Assembly: GCA_029261435.1 (NCBI GenBank)
Contig: JAJDBI010000195.1
Coordinates: 1-13,498 of the forward strand
Reading direction: 5' to 3'
From: Nitrospinaceae bacterium
GTDB lineage: Bacteria > Nitrospinota > Nitrospinia > Nitrospinales > VA-1
Length of the DNA stretch: 13,498 nt
Shown here in pieces: positions 7,063-13,498 of the stretch. Each line of letters starts with the position of its first letter. Position 1 is the first letter of the stretch. The notes beneath the pieces were generated by a model that was given only the letters and a program-made list of their open reading frames with translations, had not been told where the DNA came from and did not search any database. Both the position numbers and the translations under genes were made by a program.

Positions 7063-7874
7063 CAGTGTTGCTTTTTCATCCTTTTCTCAATGCCCACCAA
7101 TTTCATTTTAAGTATGGCGGGGTAAATATAATGTCCTTCCAGGGCCTTAAACTGATTGTACGCTTCTTGCAGATGTCCTTCTTCTTCCAAACAGGAGGCC
7201 ACAACAAAATCCATATCTTCTTTAAAACGACTTTCGGAGTATTCGAGGTTAAAGTGGCGGTACTGCTCTCTTGCTTCGGGGCATCGACTCAATGTATAAA
7301 GAATTTCAATAGTTTTAAATTTCGATTCTTCTGCCCAGGAACTTTTGGGGTAATTATCCAGCAAAATTTTCAGCTCTACTAAAGCCTGCTCGTAATTTTG
7401 CTTTTTATAATAAATAGAGGCGATACGGTATTGATGATCGTCATTACCATTTTTACTGGCGTATTGATTGATTAAATTCTGATATTCAATGATAGCCTGA
7501 TCATAATCTTTCAAACCAAATTCGGCGATTTCCGCAATATATTTTTGCGCCGGATAACCAAACTCTCCACCCCGATTCATTTGCAGCACTTCCTGAAAAT
7601 AAACCAGGGACCGCGAACTGTTATTCAAACTGAAGTGGTGTATTTCACCTAGGCGGAACAGGGCTTCTTCCGCCAGTGGACCAGTGGGATACTTTTTCAG
7701 CACCTCATTGAACATCTCAATCGCGCTATGGTTTCGGCCTTGAATCCATTCTTCATTCGCTTTCTGAAGCAGAGGGTCCATCTGTTCAGAGCAGGAAACA
7801 AAAAAAATGCACGCCAGAAGAAAAGTTCCAATTCTCAATTTAGACCATATTAAAACAGGGGAGGTCACATCCAT
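7062..7874 (-). CDS. TPR-repeat lipoprotein (BamD/YbgF-like)
   Basis: The 270-residue product starts with a signal peptide whose hydrophobic core (IGTFLLACIFFVSC) ends at a lipobox-like FVSC, giving Cys28 as the probable lipidated residue. The rest is a chain of tetratricopeptide-like helix pairs, for example ANEEWIQGRNHSAIEMFNEV, ALFRLGEIHH, KDYDQAIIEYQNLI, YYKKQNYEQALVELKILL and CPEAREQYRHF. Such proteins (BamD, CpoB/YbgF and relatives) scaffold envelope complexes; the exact partner cannot be told. Length and repeat layout are close to BamD, but I see nothing decisive. It starts 3 bases after the gyrA stop and overlaps serS by one base, so it is the middle gene of a tight operon. Confidence 0.85.
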   Translation of the reverse strand: MDVTSPVLIWSKLRIGTFLLACIFFVSCSEQMDPLLQKANEEWIQGRNHSAIEMFNEVLKKYPTGPLAEEALFRLGEIHHFSLNNSSRSLVYFQEVLQMNRGGEFGYPAQKYIAEIAEFGLKDYDQAIIEYQNLINQYASKNGNDDHQYRIASIYYKKQNYEQALVELKILLDNYPKSSWAEESKFKTIEILYTLSRCPEAREQYRHFNLEYSESRFKEDMDFVVASCLEEEGHLQEAYNQFKALEGHYIYPAILKMKLVGIEKRMKKQH

Positions 7875-7877
7875 GGT

Positions 7878-10295
7878 TTATTCAACCAGTTTTTCAATAC
7901 TGACAACCTGATTGCCTTCACCAGTACCCACCAAACGAACTCCCTGGGTATTTCTACCAATCAATGATATTTCGTTGACCCGCATACGGACAATATTACC
8001 GTCGGAAGTTATGACCAGAAGCTGATCTTCCTCATCCACCTGTTGTACACCCACGACAGTTCCTATTTTTTCATTACAGCGGATCGTCATGACACCCATT
8101 CCGCCCCGTCCCTGCTGGGGATACTCTTCCATTGGCGTTCGTTTTCCATAACCGTTTGAAGTTACAGTAAGGAGCTTGTTACCGGCCTGTACAATTTCTG
8201 CCACCACCACCCGGTCATCTTTTTTGAGGCGGATACCTCGAACCCCTCTGCCTGTTCGTCCAATGGGACGGACTTCCTCTTCGTTAAAGCGGATGGAAAA
8301 CCCTTTTTCGGTGGCGAGTAAAATATCACTTTTACCATCACACAACTCTGCGCCGATAACGCGGTCACCTTCGTCGATTGTCAGCCCGATTATGCCTCCT
8401 TGTCGGGGTTTTCTATATGCCATCAACGAAGTTTTTTTAACGATACCGCGTTCAGTCGCAACCATGACAAACTTATCTTCTTCAAACTCTCTGAGAGAAA
8501 GTATGCTGGCTATGGACTCTCCAGGCTGAAGCCGCAATAGATTGGCAATAGATTTTCCTTTGGCAATCCGGCTCACTTCTGGAATGGAATAAACCCTCAA
8601 CGCATGAATCTTGCCGATACTGGTGAACACCAGAAGATGACTCAGTGTCGAGGCAATGAAAAGTTTTTCGACAACATCTTCTTCTTTGAGGTTCATTCCC
8701 CGAATGCCCTTACCGCCTCTTCTTTGCGCCCGGTAATTATCAACGGTTTGGCGTTTTATATAACCACTTCGGGTATAAACGACCACAGCATCTTCGTCAG
8801 CGATGAGGTCTTCAATGTCTATATCACCTTCATCTGTCTCGGCTATTTCTGTGCGTCGTTCATTACTGTATTTATTTTTAATTTCCAGCAGCTCTTCTTT
8901 AATAATGCTGAGCTTGATTTCTTCATGGGCAAGAATCTCTAATAGTTCTTTGATCAGTTTGCGAGTTTCTTCCAGGTCTTCAATTATTTTTTGCCGTTCC
9001 AGTCCGGTGAGGCGTTGCAGTCGCATTTCAAGAATGGCCTTGGCCTGGATCTCTGACAACCCAAACTCCGTCATAAGCCCTTCACGCGCGGCGGCCGGAT
9101 CTGAAGCACTGCGAATAAGTTGGACCACTGCATCCAGATTATCCAATGCGGTGGCTAATCCTTCCAGAATATGTTCTTTCTCGCGGGCTTTCTTTAAATC
9201 AAACTCTGTCCTTCGAGTCACCACTTCTTTGCGAAACAAAATAAAGTGATGAAAAAATTCTTTCAGGTTAAGGACTCTGGGCTGCTGATTTACCAGTGCC
9301 AGCAGGATGACTCCAAAAGTGTCCTGAAGTTGAGTGTTTTTATAAAGGGCATTCAAAACCACCTGACCCACCGTGCCCTTTTTAAGTTCCACCACAACCC
9401 GGATACCATCCCGGTCTGACTCATCCCTCAGGTCTGAAATTCCTTCCAATCGCTTGTCCCTCACCAACTCTGCGATCTTCTCTACCATCCGGGCTTTGTT
9501 AACCTGATACGGCAACTCATTGATGATGATGCGTTCGCGGTCACCCTTTTCCATACTTTCAATCTCGGCACGACCACGGACTCGGATGATACCTCTACCG
9601 GTTTTATAAGCAGACCATATTCCATTTCTTCCCTGTATGATTCCTCTGGTAGGAAAATCGGGACCCGGCATGAGCGTAATAAGATCTTCAACCGTACAAT
9701 CAGGGTTATCAATAACGTGAACGGCTGAATCGATAACCTCTCCCAGGTTATGTGGAGGAATATTGGTCGCCATACCCACGGCGATTCCCGATGAACCATT
9801 GACCAGCAACTGAGGAAAGCTTGCCGGCAAAACAGACGGTTCTTCCAGCGTGTCATCATAGTTAGGTGTGAATTGAACGGTGTTTTTTTCCAAATCCCGG
9901 AGTAACTCTCCGGTGATTTCTTCCATGCGTATTTCTGTGTAACGCATGGCGGCGGCAGAATCGCCATCTATCGAACCAAAGTTCCCCTGACCATCTACAA
10001 GCGGATGTCTTTGCGAAAACTCCTGCGCCAGGCGAACGATCGTGTCATAAATCGCCTGGTCTCCATGCGGGTGGTATTTACCCATCACATCACCAACGAT
10101 ACGGGCAGACTTTTTATAGGGCTTGTTCCAAACATTACCTGTTTCATGCATCGCATAAAGAGCGCGGCGATGGACAGGCTTTAATCCGTCTCGAACATCT
10201 GGCAGGGCACGTCCAATGATTACGCTCATTGCGTAATCAAGGTACGAGTTTTTCATTTCATCATCTATATTGATCGGTTCGATCGTTTCCGGCAT
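7878..10295 (-). CDS. gyrA: DNA gyrase subunit A
   Basis: GyrA cuts and rejoins DNA in the A2B2 gyrase that introduces negative supercoils. The 805-residue protein has the winged-helix/tower core with the quinolone region HPHGDQAIYD (75-84) and the catalytic tyrosine in AAMRYTEIR (Tyr119). The coiled-coil arm and the six-bladed C-terminal beta-pinwheel follow, with the GyrA box QRRGGKG at 524-530, which marks gyrase rather than topoisomerase IV. The protein ends just after the last blade with no acidic tail. Position 80, equivalent to E. coli Ser83, is Gln, while Asp84 (E. coli Asp87) is kept. GAAAGG lies about 8 bases before the ATG. It follows gyrB by 83 bases and is followed by the TPR gene after 3. 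Confidence 0.98.
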   Translation of the reverse strand: MPETIEPINIDDEMKNSYLDYAMSVIIGRALPDVRDGLKPVHRRALYAMHETGNVWNKPYKKSARIVGDVMGKYHPHGDQAIYDTIVRLAQEFSQRHPLVDGQGNFGSIDGDSAAAMRYTEIRMEEITGELLRDLEKNTVQFTPNYDDTLEEPSVLPASFPQLLVNGSSGIAVGMATNIPPHNLGEVIDSAVHVIDNPDCTVEDLITLMPGPDFPTRGIIQGRNGIWSAYKTGRGIIRVRGRAEIESMEKGDRERIIINELPYQVNKARMVEKIAELVRDKRLEGISDLRDESDRDGIRVVVELKKGTVGQVVLNALYKNTQLQDTFGVILLALVNQQPRVLNLKEFFHHFILFRKEVVTRRTEFDLKKAREKEHILEGLATALDNLDAVVQLIRSASDPAAAREGLMTEFGLSEIQAKAILEMRLQRLTGLERQKIIEDLEETRKLIKELLEILAHEEIKLSIIKEELLEIKNKYSNERRTEIAETDEGDIDIEDLIADEDAVVVYTRSGYIKRQTVDNYRAQRRGGKGIRGMNLKEEDVVEKLFIASTLSHLLVFTSIGKIHALRVYSIPEVSRIAKGKSIANLLRLQPGESIASILSLREFEEDKFVMVATERGIVKKTSLMAYRKPRQGGIIGLTIDEGDRVIGAELCDGKSDILLATEKGFSIRFNEEEVRPIGRTGRGVRGIRLKKDDRVVVAEIVQAGNKLLTVTSNGYGKRTPMEEYPQQGRGGMGVMTIRCNEKIGTVVGVQQVDEEDQLLVITSDGNIVRMRVNEISLIGRNTQGVRLVGTGEGNQVVSIEKLVE

Positions 10296-10378
10296 TCAAC
10301 TACCTTTCAATGTATGAATTTCAAAAAGGAGATATCTGATTCTATGGCAATGATTTTAAAGGTCGTTTTATCGGTTTC

Positions 10379-12979
10379 CTAAATATCAACATTACGGGCT
10401 TGTAGAGCATTTGTCTGGATGAATTCGCGGCGGGGTTCCACCTCTTCTCCCATTAAAACGGTGAACAAATCTTCAGAGGCAACCAGGTCATCTGCTCGAA
10501 CCTGCAACAGAATTCTGACTTCCGGGTCCATCGTTGTCTCCCAGAGTTGCTCGGCATTCATTTCGCCAAGACCCTTATAGCGCGAAATGTTAATTCCCTT
10601 TTTAGCCATGTCTAAAACAGCTTTCAACAAATCATGCTTCGAGTTGACAGAGATGCTTTCCCCGCCGTTGTTTAAAACAAAAGGAGGGTGGTCACTTTCT
10701 TTGATCGGCTCATAGACATCTAGGATATTTTGGATGATCACTGACTCCATAAATTCCATATTAAATTTTAACTGGAAGTCCCGACCATTATTGGATCCGA
10801 ACATTACAATTTGGTAGTCGGTTGTCTCAGGAACAAGTTCCAACTGAAACCAGACATCTTTCAACTCCTGATTCAAGTCCACTTTTTTAGCACCATGGGA
10901 TGTTTTGGCAAAATCCCCAGCAGTGTCTTCATTGTCTATTTCTATCAAAAATTCTTTTAACCGATTCTCTTTTTCAGTATTGAGATCAATACTCTCTGAA
11001 AAACAAATGGGAACATTTAAATATTGTGATTTATATTCGTATTTTTTTTGGCTTTCCTCATCAATCAAAGCATCAAGAATCTGAATGATCACTCCCATAG
11101 CTTGTTCAAGGTTTGTAAATGCTTCTTTTTTTACATTCAGCCCAACAAGTACATTTAGAACAGCCCGCGGAATATTGTTTTTCACAACCCGCTCAAAACA
11201 CTCTTCAAACCGGTATAAATTGTTTATGAACAAATTTAGTTCGACACCCTCAATTTTTTGACCATCTTTTTGAGTATTGATTTCAAGCTTTTCTATTCCC
11301 TGTTCCATCAGGAATTTAAAAAGGAGTTTTTCGTCTTTTAAATAATTCTCTTTTTTTCCTTTTTTAACTTTATATAGTGGCGGTTGTGCAATATAAAGAT
11401 ACCCACTTTCAATCAATTGTGGCATTTGACGAAAGAAAAAGGTGAGAAGCAAGGTTCTGATGTGTGCCCCATCAACATCCGCGTCAGTCATGATGATAAC
11501 TTTGTGATATCGAAGGTTTTCTATTTTAAAATCAGCTCCGATACCTGTTCCCAATGCTGTGATAAGAGTACGAATCTGTTCACTGGCAATCATTTTTTCT
11601 GTACGGGCTTTTTCCACATTGAGTATTTTACCTCTCATGGGCAAAATAGCCTGAAACCTTCTATTACGGCCTTGTTTTGCGGTACCTCCTGCCGAGTCTC
11701 CCTCTACGATATAAATTTCAGAAAGAGCCGGATCTTTTTCCGAACAATCCGCCAGTTTTCCCGGTAAAGCACTCACTTCTAAAGCACTTTTTCTTCGGAC
11801 CAGATCTTTGGCTTTTTTCGCGGCCTCTCGGGCCTGGGCAGCACCTATAATTTTAGCGACAATCTTTTTAGCTACATCAGGCTGTTCTTCAAAGAATTGA
11901 CCCAGCTTTTCATTGACAATCTGTTCGACGATCCCTTTTACGTCGGTATTGCCCAACTTACCCTTTGTTTGGCCCTCAAATTGCGGATCCGGGATTTTTA
12001 TGCTCAACACAAGTATCAGACCCTCCCGGGCATCATCACCGGTCAGAGTAACTCCTGCGTTTTTTAACAGGTTGTTTTGGGCAGCATAGCTGTTAACGGT
12101 TCTTGTCAAAGCGGACTTAAAACCACTTAAATGGGTGCCTCCATCTCGGGTATTGACATTATTGACGAAAGTAAAAACCTCTTCGGAATAACTGTCATTG
12201 TATTGAAGCGCCATTTCCAGGTCACAATCATCTTTGCTTCGTTCAATATAAATCGACTCAGGATGGATGTTTTTCTTGTTTTTTCCCAGATGCTCTATGA
12301 AAGAGCGTATTCCACCCTCAAATATAAATTCATTGTCTTTGCCGTCTCGCTCATCATGAATATGTATTTTCACGCCTTTATTTAAAAAGGCCAATTCTCG
12401 AAGACGATTAGATAAAATCTCAAAACGGAAATTCAAATCTTCAAAAATAGTTGAGTCAGGTTTAAAAACAATTTTAGTTCCAGAAGAATTGGTATTTCCA
12501 ACTACATCTAACGTTGTAGTGGGTTTTCCCTCACTGTATTCCTGGGAATAAATTGTTCCATCTTTCTTTATTTCAAGTTTCAGGGTTTCTGACAAGGCAT
12601 TAACCACTGACACCCCTACACCATGCAAACCGGCTGATACTTTATAGCTGTCTTTATCAAATTTACCTCCGGCATGAAGAACAGTCATAACCACTTCTGC
12701 TGCTGTAATGTTCCTATCTGAATGCATATCAACGGGAATTCCACGTCCATTATCTGAAACTGTAACTGTGCCATTGATATGTAAAACAACTTCTATCTCT
12801 GAGCAATGACCAGCAATGGCCTCATCAATGCTGTTATCCACCAATTCAAATATCAAGTGATGCAAGCCATCGATTCCTGTCCCACCGATATACATGGCAG
12901 GTCTTTTGCGAACAGCTTCTAATCCTTCTAAAATTTTTATATTGGAGGAGTCGTAAGTAGTTTTTTGAGGTGTGTTCAT
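10379..12979 (-). CDS. gyrB: DNA gyrase subunit B
   Basis: GyrB supplies the ATPase and Toprim metal site of gyrase. The 866-residue protein has the GHKL ATP site (Glu45 and Asn49 in ELVDNSIDEA, Asp76 in DNGRGIP, GLHGVG at 117-122), the transducer with the ATP-contact QTK (337-339), the Toprim motifs EGDSAGG (426-432) and DADVDG (499-504), and the C-terminal RYKGLGEMNAEQLWETTMDP. A large insert between Toprim and the tail (about 550-770) is the long proteobacterial type, and the total is about 60 residues longer than E. coli. The site of E. coli Arg136 (coumarin contact) is Lys139. No Shine-Dalgarno is visible before the ATG, which is odd for a gene that must be well expressed. It follows dnaA and precedes gyrA. 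Confidence 0.98.
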   Translation of the reverse strand: MNTPQKTTYDSSNIKILEGLEAVRKRPAMYIGGTGIDGLHHLIFELVDNSIDEAIAGHCSEIEVVLHINGTVTVSDNGRGIPVDMHSDRNITAAEVVMTVLHAGGKFDKDSYKVSAGLHGVGVSVVNALSETLKLEIKKDGTIYSQEYSEGKPTTTLDVVGNTNSSGTKIVFKPDSTIFEDLNFRFEILSNRLRELAFLNKGVKIHIHDERDGKDNEFIFEGGIRSFIEHLGKNKKNIHPESIYIERSKDDCDLEMALQYNDSYSEEVFTFVNNVNTRDGGTHLSGFKSALTRTVNSYAAQNNLLKNAGVTLTGDDAREGLILVLSIKIPDPQFEGQTKGKLGNTDVKGIVEQIVNEKLGQFFEEQPDVAKKIVAKIIGAAQAREAAKKAKDLVRRKSALEVSALPGKLADCSEKDPALSEIYIVEGDSAGGTAKQGRNRRFQAILPMRGKILNVEKARTEKMIASEQIRTLITALGTGIGADFKIENLRYHKVIIMTDADVDGAHIRTLLLTFFFRQMPQLIESGYLYIAQPPLYKVKKGKKENYLKDEKLLFKFLMEQGIEKLEINTQKDGQKIEGVELNLFINNLYRFEECFERVVKNNIPRAVLNVLVGLNVKKEAFTNLEQAMGVIIQILDALIDEESQKKYEYKSQYLNVPICFSESIDLNTEKENRLKEFLIEIDNEDTAGDFAKTSHGAKKVDLNQELKDVWFQLELVPETTDYQIVMFGSNNGRDFQLKFNMEFMESVIIQNILDVYEPIKESDHPPFVLNNGGESISVNSKHDLLKAVLDMAKKGINISRYKGLGEMNAEQLWETTMDPEVRILLQVRADDLVASEDLFTVLMGEEVEPRREFIQTNALQARNVDI

Positions 12980-13216
12980 AAATGTTTTAATAATAGCTTT
13001 ATAAGATAAAAATTATATTAATACTTTGTTGAAGTAGTAGGGCCTGAAAGTATGTGGAAAAACCGGCTAAGTTTTCAATTCTAAAGGCAGAGTTTAAAGA
13101 AGAAACAGTTGTTAAAAATGCGTTTTTTTGAGTAAAGGTGGGATAAAAATTTACTCTCTTGATTATACCTTATTTTACCTGTTTTATTCATGTTTTTTTA
13201 ACATGTTTTAAACAGT
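12980..13216. other. AT-rich dnaA-gyrB gap with a DnaA-box-like site
   Basis: This 237-base gap holds no gene. TTTTCCACA on the minus strand (13053-13061) fits the loose DnaA box TTWTNCACA, and TTATTCATG (13187 region) is a weaker match at 7 of 9. Two inverted repeats are clear: GAGTAAA/TTTACTC (13130-13156) and CATGTT/AACATG around a T-run (about 13190-13206). The part next to gyrB is very AT-rich. It could contribute to an origin or to dnaA or gyrB control. One good box is too few to call oriC. Confidence 0.4.
13012..13017 (-). promoter_or_regulatory. Candidate -10 element of gyrB
   Basis: A consensus TATAAT lies 33-38 bases before the gyrB ATG in minus sense, which would give an RNA leader of about 26 bases. 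No good -35 lies at the usual spacing (the hexamer at 17 bases is CTACTA), so the promoter would need an activator, or the match may be a chance one in AT-rich DNA. Confidence 0.35.
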
Positions 13217-13498
13217 TTATCCTTTTTCAATAAGATCTATTATTTCCAAGATGGAGGATTGTAACTCTTTGTTTTCTTTGACTAATTTTGATACTTTTTT
13301 GTAGGAGAAAATTACTGTTGTGTGGTCTTTGCCACCAAACTGACGGCCTATTTCTGGAAGGGAGGATTTGGTGTGTTCCCGACATAAAAACATGGCTATT
13401 TGCCGGGGTATCGAAATGTCGCGAGTACGTCTCTTAGATTTTATATCTGAGACCTTGAGACCATAATATCCAGCCACAACTTTAATGATATTGGTGAT
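13217..13498 (-). CDS. dnaA: Chromosomal replication initiator DnaA, C-terminal part
   Basis: DnaA binds DnaA boxes at oriC and opens the origin. Only the last 93 codons are inside the window; the gene continues beyond 13498. The visible part is domain IV, the DNA-binding domain: VVAGYYGLKVSDIKSKRR, then ISIPRQIAMFLCRE, then the helix-turn-helix signature SLPEIGRQFGGKDHTTV, where the GGKDHTTV residues contact the box. The tail KLVKENKELQSSILEIIDLIEKG is of ordinary length. An internal GTG at 13477 could look like a start but is well inside the domain. It lies upstream of gyrB on the same strand. Confidence 0.97.
   Translation of the reverse strand: MTNIIKVVAGYYGLKVSDIKSKRRTRDISIPRQIAMFLCREHTKSSLPEIGRQFGGKDHTTVIFSYKKVSKLVKENKELQSSILEIIDLIEKG

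Noticed and set aside
8176..9249. Long plus-strand frames inside gyrA (117, 112 and 148 codons)
   Set aside because: Serine- and arginine-rich antisense shadows of the gyrA frame with no start signals.
10344..10382. 12-codon plus-strand frame after AAAAAGGAG in the gyrB-gyrA gap
   Set aside because: The spacing to ATG is 12 bases, the peptide is tiny and it is antisense in a short operon gap; probably chance.
11384..12385. Plus-strand frames inside gyrB
   Set aside because: Antisense shadows of a fully intact gyrB frame.

Overview
The window looks like an ordinary chromosomal housekeeping region of a Gram-negative bacterium with moderate G+C. The order dnaA, gyrB, gyrA, lipoprotein, serS, serine tRNAs, SRP RNA, dnaX, ybaB, recR, two lipoprotein signal peptides, and a long proteobacterial-type GyrB point to a lineage around the former Deltaproteobacteria. 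A Nitrospinota (Nitrospina-like) origin would fit, but that is an impression from protein sequence and not a tested assignment. Almost everything lies on the minus strand, so transcription runs from high to low coordinates.

Right end to middle (13498 to 5785): the 3' end of dnaA, an AT-rich 237-base gap with a DnaA-box-like site, gyrB, gyrA, a TPR lipoprotein and serS. The last three are tightly packed: 3 bases between gyrA and the TPR gene, and a one-base TGATG overlap into serS. They look like one operon joining the initiator, gyrase and seryl-tRNA synthetase.

Middle (5786 to 3957): just past serS lies an AT-rich insert of about 0.6 kb. It carries a small plus-strand zinc-ribbon ORF and is flanked by two 40-base direct repeats (36/40 identical) that correspond to the serS 3' end. 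Beyond it come tRNA-Ser(UGA), tRNA-Ser(GCU), a lipoprotein gene starting 18 bases after that tRNA, and tRNA-Arg(GCG).

Accessory stretch (3945 to 2651): a plus-strand tandem-CBS gene, a divergent 65-residue hypothetical gene, an overlooked 41-residue membrane-protein ORF followed by a structured terminator, and two 45-base repeats ending at the 5' end of the third serine tRNA.

Left end (2650 to 1): tRNA-Ser(GGA), the 4.5S SRP RNA, dnaX, ybaB/ebfC and the start of recR, a recombination and clamp-loader cluster known in many bacteria. dnaX has an A10 tract near its 3' end where a slip of one base either way meets a stop within three codons, suggesting a shortened gamma-like product.

I see no CRISPR array, transposase, integrase, phage gene or defence system. 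The most interesting signals are the serS-end repeats around the small insert, the dnaX slippage site, the tRNA-lipoprotein-tRNA arrangement and the unannotated small membrane protein.
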